A DNA stretch of 64,000 nt from NCBI GenBank assembly GCA_011056555.1, contig DSEQ01000001.1:1-64000 (forward strand), written 5' to 3'. This document shows positions 1 through 9,776 of the stretch, one piece after another (positions within the stretch are counted from its first letter, which is position 1; each line of letters starts with the position of its first letter). Source of the stretch: Candidatus Zixiibacteriota bacterium (GTDB lineage Bacteria; Zixibacteria; MSB-5A5; JAABVY01). Under the pieces are notes generated by a model. That model was not told the origin of the DNA and did not search any database. It was given only the letters and a program-made list of their open reading frames with translations. Both the position numbers and the translations under genes were made by a program.

Positions 1-864
1 CAGCCCCGCAGCCAGGCCGATTGAATCGCCGGTGAAAGTCTGCTTGCTGTTCTCGATAGAGAAATGTGCATTGTAAAATCGTTTGCTTGCTTCCTTGTGA
101 CCATACCTGCCAATTACTTTTCGCACAGCTTTCAGTGAGTTATAAACAGAACCGACAAATGGATCATCCGGCGACTTGGTCTGGTTGTCAAAGGAAACCT
201 TGTCATCGGGAGAAGCTTTCGATGCCAATTCCAGCGAGGCTTTCAGCGTTCGCATGCGCCCGCGCACGCCCCTGCCGGAATCACCTTTTTCAACAAATAA
301 GCAGAGCGCATAATCATAATCCAGGCTTGTCGATTTAGCCTTCCATTCGTCCCTCATCTGAATCAGAATCTCATGCATCCCGGAATCGTGTGTTTCGTAG
401 TACTTGCAAACCGCATCAAAATATTCATATTCGCTTGAACCGGGGGTGTCGTCAATTTCAAAGCTCATATCGACTTCCCGATTCATGATGCCCTGACATG
501 CTTCAAGGCCTGATTTAACTTCCCCGACATAAAAATAGAGCATCGCCAGCCTTTTAAGGGCCAGCTTGTTCAATTCATCCAGGCCCAGTTTTGAATCAAT
601 CTTTGTTAATCGGATCAAAATAGAGACAATATTGCGGATCTCCGAAATCTCCAGGTCCAGCAGTGAAGCGGCATCCAGATAATGTTTCAGGAGGGAAGCA
701 TATTCCTGCAGGTAGCCATGGTAAGACTTGCTCTGCAGGTCATTCTGGAGATCGGGCCAACAATTAGTCAAAACCAGCAGTTTTGAATCCATGCCGGGCG
801 CCCGCTTGAGCCTGCCCTTCATCTCCTCAAAGATCCGAGCGAATTGCAGTGGGGAGTAATGCAT
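1..864 (-). CDS. Partial helical protein with possible Lon-like (S16) segment, runs off window
   Basis: This frame is open on the minus strand from an ATG at 864 to the window edge (288 codons, no stop), so it is missing from the ORF track. The start sits next to the stop of the upstream gene (TAA at 867-865, ATG at 864-862), which indicates translational coupling. The first 200 or so residues are leucine-rich and helical, in a TPR-like style. Near the visible end there is an FTGDSIGLAAGL segment. It resembles the GxSxGxA region of Lon-type (S16) proteolytic domains, but too little is visible to be sure. It is the third gene of a unit with a zinc-finger anti-sigma-like protein and a possible sigma-like protein. 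Its function is unknown. Confidence 0.6.
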   Translation of the reverse strand, partial: MHYSPLQFARIFEEMKGRLKRAPGMDSKLLVLTNCWPDLQNDLQSKSYHGYLQEYASLLKHYLDAASLLDLEISEIRNIVSILIRLTKIDSKLGLDELNKLALKRLAMLYFYVGEVKSGLEACQGIMNREVDMSFEIDDTPGSSEYEYFDAVCKYYETHDSGMHEILIQMRDEWKAKSTSLDYDYALCLFVEKGDSGRGVRGRMRTLKASLELASKASPDDKVSFDNQTKSPDDPFVGSVYNSLKAVRKVIGRYGHKEASKRFYNAHFSIENSKQTFTGDSIGLAAGL

Positions 865-1719
865 TTACTTAAAAAGCCTTATGTCTATTCCTGCTTTTTT
901 ATCAGCAAGATCGAAAACCACATCGCCTGTTTCAGATATTGACTTTATAAGTCTCAAATTTTCCTGGGAAATAAGAACCTTGAGTCCTCCGAAATCCGAT
1001 TCTCCTTCCAGCTGCATTATCGTGACGCTGATCTGTTTGCCCTCGGTTTTGCCTTCGAACCTGATCCTGATTTTATCTCCATGGTCTGTTTCAAGTTCCA
1101 TCTCTTTGGAATACTCTGTTTTGTCGGGATCATATTCAAGTGGCTCCAGATGAAATACAGCATCGGGCATTTTGATCTGCCAGGAGAATTGCTCATATTG
1201 GCTGTTTTTTAAATCCGCCAAAGAAGCGATTCCGTTTGTATCTGTGATTAAGTCATGTTCAATTTCGGGGATTCTGATCATAACGTTAGCTACCTGAAAT
1301 GGCTCATCGCCTATCAGCTCCAGATAATCGCGTTTCTCCCGGTTATTCCGCATGACCTTCAATACCAGCTCGGGATCATCGGAATAAAATGTGACCAGAT
1401 TAACGATCTCCGGCAGCTCACCCTCTGGCCCGTCAGCCGCAAGGTAGGCTATCTCCTCGTCACAGGCAGATTCAATAGGCTTTAAAGGTATAATCGTGCC
1501 TTCCAATGCCTGGTTAGCCAGCAACTCGGCCTGCCGATAGGCGCGAAGAGGTATTTCGGGATCTTCTTCGTACAGCAACTCAAGATATTCCCTGAATTCT
1601 TCGGCAATCTCGCTGCAGAACTCGCATAGTTTCAAATGTTCTGCTATTTCCGCTCTTTTTTTATCGTCATCAAGCCTTCCGGCCAGATACATTTCTATCT
1701 CAAAGCGGGAAGGGTGCAC
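865..1719 (-). CDS. Zinc-finger (anti-sigma-like) protein
   Basis: This is a 284-residue protein starting at GTG. The N-terminal 40 residues contain HLKLCEFC, which is the H-x3-C-x2-C signature of zinc-binding anti-sigma (ZAS / zf-HC2) domains. The remainder is acidic and shows no membrane segment, so this would be a cytoplasmic sensor or adaptor and not a membrane anti-sigma factor. The C-terminal half (about residues 200-284) is beta-rich, with alternating hydrophobic residues. It lies 27 nt after the preceding gene and overlaps the junction with the next one, so the three are probably co-transcribed. Control of a sigma-like partner is inferred from the domain and the neighbours only. Confidence 0.6.
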   Translation of the reverse strand: MHPSRFEIEMYLAGRLDDDKKRAEIAEHLKLCEFCSEIAEEFREYLELLYEEDPEIPLRAYRQAELLANQALEGTIIPLKPIESACDEEIAYLAADGPEGELPEIVNLVTFYSDDPELVLKVMRNNREKRDYLELIGDEPFQVANVMIRIPEIEHDLITDTNGIASLADLKNSQYEQFSWQIKMPDAVFHLEPLEYDPDKTEYSKEMELETDHGDKIRIRFEGKTEGKQISVTIMQLEGESDFGGLKVLISQENLRLIKSISETGDVVFDLADKKAGIDIRLFK

Positions 1720-1746
1720 AAATCACCGCCTTTCTCCACACATATA

Positions 1747-2820
1747 TCAATAGTCCCCAATTCCATTGATTGTAGAATCATTTCTTAATAAATTTGTGAA
1801 ATAATCCCTGGCAGAATTAATCATTGTCTCGAATGGATATTTATGATTTTTCAGATAAAAATCCTGTTTATTGCCCGGGAAAAGCGCAAAATAGTAGCGG
1901 GGATATTTATCAGGAGAACCATCACAGCCAAAGTCCCGGAGATATAATTCAATCGCCTTCAAAAATAATTGGGATTCCTCTTTGGTTATTCTCTTTTTTT
2001 CCACAAATCCCCTACTGGCATTTTCACTAACCCAATCAAGAGTCTTTGGAATCGCCCTCTCCACAGCCTGCCTGATCAATGCTAACTCGATCGAGGATAG
2101 ATTGTTGCGCTCGACAAAATTAATTTCCATATGCTTGCTGCTTATTTCAATTGCTGCCTGGAAAAGTTCATGGCGGAAAATGCCGTTTTGATATTCTCCC
2201 CATTTATCTATCGCTTCAAATATCTTTCGGCACCATTTGACATAGCTGATATTTTCGTGGTAAGCGTTTTCTACAATCTGCAAAAGTTTCTCGTAGGGTA
2301 TAACCGGCTTGTCCTCCCGAAGATTCTGGGTAGCTTCAAGCGTGAAGAATTCTCTACCACCAATATTGCTCTCGTGATAACCTGAGCCTTTCAATATATC
2401 CTTGAAACGCCTTTTGATTTTCCTGGTCTGGGGATTTTCGTAACCACGGATTTTATATAACTCCTGATTGGCAAAACCTCTAATCAGCACTGTAAATCGA
2501 TGGTAGACCAAAAAACCGTCTAGCTTCTTATCAGGATTAATGCCATGTTTCGCAAAGTAATCGAATACTATATTGTATGGCCCACTGGCGCTGCTGAGCA
2601 ACACACCGAGTACGTCTATTGTCACATCATCCAGATTCTTCTCAGGGTCGGATCCTATTTGGGGAAGCGCGGCCCCACGGCGCTGAAGAGAGCAGAGATG
2701 TTTTCTCGTGTGGTTAAAGCAGAGTTTATAGAATTGCATGAAATGCTTGTGCGGGCCTCTCAAGAAGTCCATGATCATTCCGGAATCACGGTCAATCCTG
2801 TCTTGATACTTGTTCCCCAT
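1747..2820 (-). CDS. Conserved hypothetical, possibly sigma-factor-like
   Basis: This 357-residue soluble protein is the first gene of a minus-strand unit and has a good promoter about 75 nt upstream. The N-terminus (DFLRG...F..FY....NHTRKHL) recalls region 2 of ECF sigma factors, and the next gene encodes a ZAS-type zinc finger as sigma/anti-sigma pairs do. However, no clear region 4 helix-turn-helix can be read. The middle (NQELYKIRGYENPQTRKIKRRFKDI) is basic and could bind nucleic acid. I do not recognise the family with confidence. It is best recorded as a hypothetical protein with a possible role in transcription. Confidence 0.5.
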   Translation of the reverse strand: MGNKYQDRIDRDSGMIMDFLRGPHKHFMQFYKLCFNHTRKHLCSLQRRGAALPQIGSDPEKNLDDVTIDVLGVLLSSASGPYNIVFDYFAKHGINPDKKLDGFLVYHRFTVLIRGFANQELYKIRGYENPQTRKIKRRFKDILKGSGYHESNIGGREFFTLEATQNLREDKPVIPYEKLLQIVENAYHENISYVKWCRKIFEAIDKWGEYQNGIFRHELFQAAIEISSKHMEINFVERNNLSSIELALIRQAVERAIPKTLDWVSENASRGFVEKKRITKEESQLFLKAIELYLRDFGCDGSPDKYPRYYFALFPGNKQDFYLKNHKYPFETMINSARDYFTNLLRNDSTINGIGDY

Positions 2821-2892
2821 CAGGTATGATCCCCAATTATGTGCCCTGACATGAAGCCCGCCGCGTCAAATTAAACTTATATGGTCGTCATA

Positions 2893-2920
2893 AATATACT
2901 AAAATCAGAATGAGTGTCAA
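2893..2920 (-). promoter_or_regulatory. Sigma-70-type promoter for the 0-3 kb unit
   Basis: On the minus strand TTGACA (2920-2915) is followed after 16 nt by TATATT (2898-2893). The predicted transcription start lies about 65 nt before the ATG at 2820. No other strong promoter is visible between this site and the three genes downstream. Confidence 0.6.
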
Positions 2921-2967
2921 TAGTTGACATTAAGAGATCTTAATGGTGCGGATAGAATCCTATACTC

Positions 2968-3219
2968 GTGCGCGGCACATTCAATTTCCTCAAGGCTGGA
3001 GGTTATGCCATGTCAGATAAGGAAAAAGTCGAGGCTGCCAGGCGCAATTATGGGTTTCTTGAGGCAAGAAGACCGGTTGGGAATGTCGGTTATCTTAAGT
3101 TCAACTACTTCACACACCTGTCTATTGGCGGCCCGACCGCTGCGGCCGCCACGCAGTTTCTGGCCAACACTAATGCTATTATAAACGACCTTCGCGGTGA
3201 TAGGGGAGGCGAGGTGTAA
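2968..3219 (+). pseudogene. Fragment of S41 (tail-specific, IRBP-like) peptidase
   Basis: The 83-codon frame carries ARRNYGFLEARRPVGNVGYL followed by FLANTNAIINDLRGDRGG. This is the order seen in IRBP-like S41 peptidases: the N-terminal helical end, then a GNIGYL strand, then a DLRxNGGG strand. A full enzyme would continue for about 250 more residues with the SxSxSE nucleophile segment. Here a stop follows the DLRGDRGG strand at once, and no continuation is seen in the other frames. It looks like the remnant of a deleted peptidase gene. An intact but different S41 protein lies at 46557-49724. Confidence 0.55.
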
Positions 3220-3223
3220 AAAG

Positions 3224-3550
3224 ATGGTTAGAAGTCTATTCTCCGAATTTAAGCCGGATTATGTCCTGCATCATCCGCATACCACCGTCAAGACAAGGAT
3301 CTGGATTGCTGCCTGGAAGACTCTAGAAATGGAAGCTAGTACAGATATTAAATGGGCCAGTGCAGGGAAGTTCTGCGAAGCGCATCGTGACAAGAGCGAT
3401 TATGATAATATGATTGGCGTGATGCAGGCGAGCAAAAGTAAGAACATAAGCTCTATGGATTTGATATGTTCCAAATTAGGCACATATTTTCCGATTAAGT
3501 CTGACCTATTGCGTCTTAATAATCAATATTACATACAGAATCGAATCTAG
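3224..3550 (+). CDS. Hypothetical small protein
   Basis: This is a 108-codon frame starting at the ATG at 3224, with GAGGTG about 8 nt upstream as a possible ribosome binding site. The track start at 3197 has no such site. The product is basic, without signal peptide or membrane segment, and matches no family I know. It lies in decayed DNA behind the S41 fragment, so it may be a chance frame or a relic. Confidence 0.25.
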   Translation: MVRSLFSEFKPDYVLHHPHTTVKTRIWIAAWKTLEMEASTDIKWASAGKFCEAHRDKSDYDNMIGVMQASKSKNISSMDLICSKLGTYFPIKSDLLRLNNQYYIQNRI

Positions 3551-4258
3551 AATACCCGTGAAAGACTTCGAGCACAGTCAATTCCAAACAGCTTCTATAT
3601 AAATTCTCGGAGGGATGGGAACCCGAATTGTTGTGAACCCCCTGCTTTGTAGGGGCATGCCAGGAACCGCGCACGCTATAGTACATGAACTTCACACCTG
3701 TGATTTGGGGGCTGGTCTTTATGATCTCTCACACTTTTGTGATGGGATTCTCCACTGGAGAAGGTCATTCCATTCCCCGCTGTCTCGGATCGAGAAGGAT
3801 GAATGGTCCACTTTTCAATCCTATGGTTTGGGATGGGTTGTCCAAAATCATGCTGCACGTGTTGGGCAGGATGCAGTTTTCTGAGATTGTCTAGAAGTGA
3901 AGAATACCCATCAATCGGAAAGAATTGCCACAGAAGCTGTATTTTTGGCCCCCGCAGAGCCAAAATCAGTCGAGATCATGGTGAAAACAAAGAAAGAGAA
4001 TGAACGAACAAGCCTTTATCAAATATTCACTTAGCTTGAAGCTCTATTTCTATTACAGGGCATATCTCTGCAACTTTATCGAAAAGCGGGCCCCCGCTAC
4101 CAAATTTAAGCCTCTGAGGTTGAAGAACTTCGGAGGTTTCACTTTTTGCGGAATTACCCTCGAATACCGGATTTTCTAACAGTTTTCTGTCAACATAGTA
4201 AATTCTTCCTGTGGTAACAAATTCCATGAAAAGTAAACCGTGTTGATTTTTAGGGAGT
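3551..4258. other. Intergenic / decayed region, no convincing gene
   Basis: About 700 nt between the S41 remnant and the 3' end of the RND transporter gene. Short overlapping frames occur on both strands (such as 3676-3963 minus and 4027-4311 minus), but none has a ribosome binding site, a recognisable motif or normal composition. I see no terminator with a T-tract, no tRNA and no repeat. Confidence 0.4.
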
Positions 4259-7200
4259 TCACTTTTTCCATATCCGCGAGAACCAGCCCTGTAAATCATC
4301 CAGCCAGTCATATATGATCGGAATCACAATCATGGTCAGCAGGGTAGAGGCTGTCATGCCTCCGATGACAGCTATGGCAAGCGGCGAGAACCTCTCTGCT
4401 CCAAGCGCCCATTCCATGGCAAGTGGAATCATACCCACGATGGTCGAAAACGAAGTCATCATAATCGGCCTGAAGCGGGTCTCGACCGATTCGATTATAG
4501 CTTCCCGGCGGCCAACGCCATCAATACGTCGTTGACGGATTAAATCAATTAAGATAATCGAGTTGTTCACCAGGATGCCGATCAGAAGAATCAGTCCAAC
4601 CATCACCGGCATCGAGACTGCTTTACCAGCTACCCACAAGGCAATGCCCACGCCAATTAAACTGAGGGGGATGCTCATCAGGACTGTAACGGGGTGCAGA
4701 AATGATCGGAACTGTGCCACCAATAATAGATACACGGTGACAAATGCAATAACCAGCGCAAAAACCAGCTCGCTTCTGGATTCTGCCATGTCTTTGTCCT
4801 CTCCCAGTAATTCCGCCGTATAACCCTGCGGAATTGTCAACTCATTAACAGCTTTGCTGACATCAGCAGCCACAAAATTCAGCGGTCGCCCCTGGTGAAG
4901 TGCGAGAATATCAAGAGTTGGTTGTAAATTCTCTCTGGTCACAAGGCCCTGGACAGTCGCCTCCCGGCCATTAATAATCGCACTTACCGGAATTGAAGTT
5001 TCCCCGGCCGGCGATATCGCTCTGACCGCATACGCATCCGGTTCCGTCGCGCGGTAGCGCCGGTCATATCTGACCCTGATCGGAGTCTGCTCACCGTCCT
5101 GACCCTCAAAAGTTCCCGCCATAACACCGTCCAAAGAGTAGGTCAGATCCCGCGAAAGACCCAGCGGTGTCATCGCCAGATCAAGCGCACGCTCTCTGTT
5201 GACATTTAAATAGACGGCACGCTGGTCGCGACGCCAACTCCTGTATGGATTGACCACCGAGGGAACTATGCTAATGGCATTCAATACCTGGTCCCCCAGT
5301 TGATCAAGAACCAGGGGATCGTCCCCCCGAATACTAACCACGATTGAGGAAGCCGTGGTTGACCTTGCTGTGCTTCCGGATTCGCGCACTACAAGATTTT
5401 CAATACCAGGAATTTTTTTTATCTTTTCTCTAATACGGTCTTGAATTTCCCAAATTGTTTCATTGCGGTCAGTACGGGGGGAAAGTGTTATCGATATATA
5501 ACCCTGTGTCGGACCCTGGACACCGCCTCCCCCAAAGGAATGCATTCCAGGCTCAAAACCAATCTGGGTTGAAACCAGAAGTACTCCGGGCTCCTCAAGA
5601 ATTATTTCTTCAACCTCTTTAACAATTGTCTCTGTATGATCCAGTGAGGTTCCGGAGGTTGTCTCGACGGTCACGAAGCTCGTCCCGCTGTCCATCTTGG
5701 GCAGCAACTCAGTTCCCTGATTCCTCAGAAGCAAAAGACCGGCAAAGAGCAATATGACAGCCGAGACAAAGACAGCCCAGCGATGTGAGAGGGAATATGT
5801 TAATAGAAACAGGTAAGCCATTCGGACCCGATCCATAAGCCAGTTCCACGGTCCGGATATCTTGCGGGACAGCCTCTCAAAACGTCCGCCCTCGCCCGCG
5901 GTAAAGGTGGTCAGAATTGGAACCATAACCAGAGCGACCAACAGCGATGACAAGAAAGCAATTATTAAAGTCGCAGCCAGAGGACCAAAAGTCTTTCCGA
6001 CAAATCCGTACAAGAAAAGCAAAGGAATCAGAACTGTCAGCGTCGTCGCATTACCGGCGATAATAGCAAACTGGATTTCCGAAGCTCCGACCCGAGCCGC
6101 TTCTTCGGGAGTGAGATCCTCCAGCTGATATCTCCTTGCAATATTTTCCAGAACTACAACAGAGGCATCGATAACCATGCCAACAGCCAGGATAATCGCT
6201 GTCAGCGTAACCAGGTCGATTTGAATCCCGAAAAATTTCATGCCTGCAAAAGTAAGCAGGAAAGACATGGGCATTGATATCGCAACCACCACAGCCCTGC
6301 GCAGACTTCCCAGAAAAAGAAATATGATTACAGCCGCGAGCAACAGCGCTTGCGCGACACTTCCAAACATGTTGCTTACAACCTGTCGCGTAAACGAGGC
6401 CGATTCTTCAGCTTCAATGAACTCGAGTTGCGGATATCGGTGATCCAGTTCATCGAACTTCTCCTGAGCATTCGAAACTACATCGACGGTATTCGCATCA
6501 TCCTGCTTGAATATCTGGACAGCAATAGCAGCCTGGCCGTTAACATGGTACTTGGACAGGTCCTCCGCGCTGCCATAACGAATCGCAGCCACATCACGCA
6601 ACAGAAGTCGGCTTCCATCATGAAGCGGGATGGGAATATTTTCAATATCCTGGATTGTCTTGCTCTCTTCGTCAATGCGAAACGAATACTGGCTCTCTTC
6701 GGAGTTGATTTTTCCTGCGGGAACACTGATGTTGTGGGATTTTATGGCATTGGCAACAGCCGCGATGGGCAGGCTGTATGCCTCCAGCCGGTTGCGATCA
6801 AGCAGCACCGATAGTTCAGGTTCATGACCCCCGAAAACATCCACCAGCGCAACCCCCTCCACACGCTGCAGTTCAGGAGCAAGTTTCTCCTCGGCTAACC
6901 TGCGCACATCAGTAAGATTTTCACCTGTAATGCCAACAGTCAAAACCGGCCTGTCGCTTGTAGAGAACTTTAAGACCTGTGGCTCCTGTATACCGGCTGG
7001 CAATTGTTCCCGGATTCGAGATATCGCGTTTTGCGCATCCAATGCTGCCATATCGACGTCAACATCGTACCGGAATTCAACCGTCACAAGTGATAATCCA
7101 TCCTGCGACGAAGAGGATACCTTATAGACTCCTTCCAAGGCAGCGCATTCCTCCTCGATCGGATCAGAGACCATGTCAGCAACATCTTCAGCCGCGGCTC

Positions 7201-7357
7201 CGGGGTATGGTGTCAATATGTTCACCAGCGGCGGAGCCGTTTCGGGGAAGAGCTGGATCGGAAGCGAGAAATACGACAAAACACCGAAGAATATCGCGGC
7301 AATCGCCAACGCGTATACGGTATGTTTATTTTTCAGAGCAAATTCTGATAATGTCAT
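4259..7357 (-). CDS. RND efflux transporter, AcrB/HAE-1 family permease
   Basis: This inner-membrane proton-driven pump is the core of a tripartite efflux system. It has 1032 residues, the family's normal length. It shows an N-terminal membrane helix followed by the LPIQLFPE...PGAAAEDV porter start typical of HAE-1 proteins, then two blocks of membrane helices. TM4 carries GMVIDASVVVLENI with a single acidic proton-relay residue. The late LILLIGILVNNSIILID segment matches TM10. Two large periplasmic loops lie between. It is the last gene of the operon tetR-tolC-adaptor-RND, 5 nt after the adaptor gene. The substrate cannot be told from the sequence; hydrophobic toxins or drugs are the usual load. 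Confidence 0.95.
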   Translation of the reverse strand: MTLSEFALKNKHTVYALAIAAIFFGVLSYFSLPIQLFPETAPPLVNILTPYPGAAAEDVADMVSDPIEEECAALEGVYKVSSSSQDGLSLVTVEFRYDVDVDMAALDAQNAISRIREQLPAGIQEPQVLKFSTSDRPVLTVGITGENLTDVRRLAEEKLAPELQRVEGVALVDVFGGHEPELSVLLDRNRLEAYSLPIAAVANAIKSHNISVPAGKINSEESQYSFRIDEESKTIQDIENIPIPLHDGSRLLLRDVAAIRYGSAEDLSKYHVNGQAAIAVQIFKQDDANTVDVVSNAQEKFDELDHRYPQLEFIEAEESASFTRQVVSNMFGSVAQALLLAAVIIFLFLGSLRRAVVVAISMPMSFLLTFAGMKFFGIQIDLVTLTAIILAVGMVIDASVVVLENIARRYQLEDLTPEEAARVGASEIQFAIIAGNATTLTVLIPLLFLYGFVGKTFGPLAATLIIAFLSSLLVALVMVPILTTFTAGEGGRFERLSRKISGPWNWLMDRVRMAYLFLLTYSLSHRWAVFVSAVILLFAGLLLLRNQGTELLPKMDSGTSFVTVETTSGTSLDHTETIVKEVEEIILEEPGVLLVSTQIGFEPGMHSFGGGGVQGPTQGYISITLSPRTDRNETIWEIQDRIREKIKKIPGIENLVVRESGSTARSTTASSIVVSIRGDDPLVLDQLGDQVLNAISIVPSVVNPYRSWRRDQRAVYLNVNRERALDLAMTPLGLSRDLTYSLDGVMAGTFEGQDGEQTPIRVRYDRRYRATEPDAYAVRAISPAGETSIPVSAIINGREATVQGLVTRENLQPTLDILALHQGRPLNFVAADVSKAVNELTIPQGYTAELLGEDKDMAESRSELVFALVIAFVTVYLLLVAQFRSFLHPVTVLMSIPLSLIGVGIALWVAGKAVSMPVMVGLILLIGILVNNSIILIDLIRQRRIDGVGRREAIIESVETRFRPIMMTSFSTIVGMIPLAMEWALGAERFSPLAIAVIGGMTASTLLTMIVIPIIYDWLDDLQGWFSRIWKK

Positions 7358-7362
7358 GGTTA

Positions 7363-8439
7363 CTATCTCTCCACATAAACCGGGTATACAGGATCGCCAT
7401 CAGAGAGGCCGGCAATGTTCGAAATTGCCACCGGATCAGAGCCATTCCAATCGAACTGCACGGCAACATATTCAGATTGCTGAATTCCCACCGATACGGG
7501 AGTTCTGACCGCACGATTATCAATTATCAGATAGATGGCTGGATCGGTGCCTGTGTTTAACAGTGCAGTTACCGGAACGGAAAGGACCTGTTCCGAACTC
7601 TTCACTATAAAGTCAACCACAACAGCCTCGCCGACGCGGTATTGCTCACCGAATGACGGCGCCAATGAAACTGTAACTGTAAACGTACGGCTCTTCTTGC
7701 TCGTCATCGATGCGACCTGTGCCACCCGGGTCCTGTGTTGCGCGCCTTCGCTGTCGTGAACAACGGCGACCGTACCGGGCTTGATGCTCGGGCCAATGTC
7801 CTCCTGAACAACCTCGGCTTGAATTTCAAGCTCGTCACTGCCGATTTGAAGAAGCGGCTGTCCGGGCATCACGGTCTGGCCGGGATCCACAAAGTGCTTG
7901 AGCATATAGCCGTCAAATGATGCCAGTTCAGTAGCCTTCGCCAGCTGTGATTCGGCTTCCTGTAAGGCGGCTTTGGAGCTTGCGAAAGCCCTCTTTGATG
8001 CATCTACCTGTTCACGTGAAATCGCCCCTTTGGCCTCCAGTCTCTTATCCTCTGCCAATCTTTCGTCCCAGTATTCGAATTCCGCCTCCAGTCTCGCCAC
8101 AACCGCTTCAAGTTCCGGAGTAGATAATGCAACCAAAGTGTCGCCTGTATGAATTGCCTTACCTTCAGCTATCGGGAGAGAGCCCACGGTTCCCTGCACC
8201 CGCGCGATAACAGTGTACTCCTGTCTGGCCCGGACGATACCGGTATAGGTTACATGATCCGTCATATCCCTTACCTGCGGACTGGTTACCCTCACAGCCA
8301 CCGGAGCATCCGCTTTCGGGCTTTCGCTTTCCCCCGAACAGCCTGTCAAGAACGCCAGTGAAAACATCATAAGCACTATGGCTGCGTGCCTGAGCGGCGT
8401 TATTGAGACTCCTATTATTAAAGTTGCTAAACCTTTCAT
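7363..8439 (-). CDS. RND periplasmic adaptor (membrane fusion) lipoprotein
   Basis: This 358-residue protein bridges the RND pump and the TolC channel. The N-terminus has a hydrophobic segment ending in the lipobox LTGC, so it should be a lipid-anchored periplasmic protein. The order is a first half-lipoyl strand set (ARVQGTVGSLP), an alpha-helical hairpin at about residues 105-170, a second half-lipoyl part (GYMLKHFVDPGQTV), then beta-barrel and membrane-proximal domains. It overlaps the tolC-like gene by 4 nt and precedes the pump gene by 5 nt, so all are made together. Confidence 0.93.
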   Translation of the reverse strand: MKGLATLIIGVSITPLRHAAIVLMMFSLAFLTGCSGESESPKADAPVAVRVTSPQVRDMTDHVTYTGIVRARQEYTVIARVQGTVGSLPIAEGKAIHTGDTLVALSTPELEAVVARLEAEFEYWDERLAEDKRLEAKGAISREQVDASKRAFASSKAALQEAESQLAKATELASFDGYMLKHFVDPGQTVMPGQPLLQIGSDELEIQAEVVQEDIGPSIKPGTVAVVHDSEGAQHRTRVAQVASMTSKKSRTFTVTVSLAPSFGEQYRVGEAVVVDFIVKSSEQVLSVPVTALLNTGTDPAIYLIIDNRAVRTPVSVGIQQSEYVAVQFDWNGSDPVAISNIAGLSDGDPVYPVYVER

Positions 8440-9776
8440 TGAACTCCTCCTGTCAAACTTATCACCTTGCTCTGAGTAAGAGTCCCGGCGGCAGCCTCGT
8501 AACGCAGGAGCGCCAGACGCGCCTCATATTGCTGAGCGTTTTTTTCTATCTGCAACTGGAGGAGTTCTGTCTCCTGGACATGCAAATCGCGCAGCGGTAT
8601 TCGCCCGGCCTCATACAGGTCAAGATGAGCCTGCACAGAAATCAGCTTTTCCTTTACAGCCGTAGATAAATAATCACGCCTGTTTGCTGCCGATATGTAA
8701 TCGTTATATGCTGCTTGAAGAATTGATTGCTGTTCCAATTTTGCGCTTCTGAGAGCATTTTCAGAGGCGCGCCTGAGTGAGGCAGCCTCTTCGATATTTG
8801 AGATTCTTGATCCCCCTGTAAAGAGCGGCAAAGAGACTTTTATGCCAACGGTCCATTCACCCACCGGATCCCAGTCGGAACCGGTACGGTAGGAATAGAC
8901 TCCAAAACCGGAAATCTCAGGCCACAATTCTCGAGATGCTAAGGACTGGTAAGCCCCGGCTTTTTTAAGACGAGCCTCAGAAACACGTACACTGGGCCCG
9001 CTCTGCCCATCAGCCTCGAAATCTGTCAGCGGATAAGATTGAATAAGTGCCTCAAGGTCCATTCCGTTTTCAGAGATTGCCGGTGTCACCTCGTCATCCG
9101 TGCCCATAAGAGCTGAAAGCCGTATTCCAAGCTGATGCCGCGATCGTGCAATTGCGCTTGAGTCCGATTTCAGTGAAGCTATGAGGGAGGATACCAGAGC
9201 AAGATCACCTTTGGACGCTCGACCTTCCTTCTCCAGACTTTGCAGGTCGTGCAATTGCCGATACAGGGAAGTCAGTCGTTTGTTGATGAGCGCCGACTGA
9301 TCTTCAGCCCGGCGGGCATATAAGAATATCTCAGCAACCTGCTGCAATATCTCATTCCGAACAAGATCATCTGTTGCCCGGCTTTCATCGACATCGGCAG
9401 AGGCAGCTTTACGCCTGGTTAAGCGGCGGCCTCCATCAAAAATAGGTATGGACAATTGGAGGTTGGCCTCATAAATCTCATCATCAAGCGGCGGGAAAAC
9501 ACCCTGCTCATGGATTGGAGTAACAATATTGGGTTCCTCATATCGGGTGTATCCGGCCGTAGCGTAAAGCTGCGGCAGCAGCGATCCTGTTGCCTGACGA
9601 ACCGTGGCCTCAGAGGCATCCAGCTTAGCATCTGTCATTAGAAGTTGAGGATTAAACGCCAAAGAGGAATCGATCGCCTCCGAGACAGTTACTGCTCGCT
9701 GACCTGAAGCTGGCGCCAGTGATGCCAACAGCACAGCTGCCATAATCAGATATGTAAATATATAATGATGTTTCAT
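8436..9776 (-). CDS. TolC-family outer-membrane efflux channel
   Basis: This 446-residue protein has a cleavable signal peptide (about 25 residues ending near APASGQ) and two repeated OEP domains. Each has long amphipathic helices and beta strands; the first strand block contains LYATAGYTRY and the second ISGFGVYSYR. It forms the outer-membrane duct for the RND pump encoded downstream. It overlaps tetR at the 5' end and the adaptor gene at the 3' end by 4 nt each, which shows a single translational unit. Confidence 0.93.
   Translation of the reverse strand: MKHHYIFTYLIMAAVLLASLAPASGQRAVTVSEAIDSSLAFNPQLLMTDAKLDASEATVRQATGSLLPQLYATAGYTRYEEPNIVTPIHEQGVFPPLDDEIYEANLQLSIPIFDGGRRLTRRKAASADVDESRATDDLVRNEILQQVAEIFLYARRAEDQSALINKRLTSLYRQLHDLQSLEKEGRASKGDLALVSSLIASLKSDSSAIARSRHQLGIRLSALMGTDDEVTPAISENGMDLEALIQSYPLTDFEADGQSGPSVRVSEARLKKAGAYQSLASRELWPEISGFGVYSYRTGSDWDPVGEWTVGIKVSLPLFTGGSRISNIEEAASLRRASENALRSAKLEQQSILQAAYNDYISAANRRDYLSTAVKEKLISVQAHLDLYEAGRIPLRDLHVQETELLQLQIEKNAQQYEARLALLRYEAAAGTLTQSKVISLTGGVQ

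Noticed and set aside
3676-3963. 95-codon minus-strand ORF and its plus-strand partners
   Set aside because: Odd composition with many His and Pro, no binding site, no similarity to a family I know.
4027-4311. 94-codon minus-strand ORF behind the RND gene
   Set aside because: It overlaps the RND gene in another frame, has no ribosome binding site and no known motif; an inner ATG at 4227 is no better.
4314-9641. Many plus-strand ORFs across the efflux operon
   Set aside because: They are antisense shadows of the RND, adaptor and TolC genes, without binding sites or domains.
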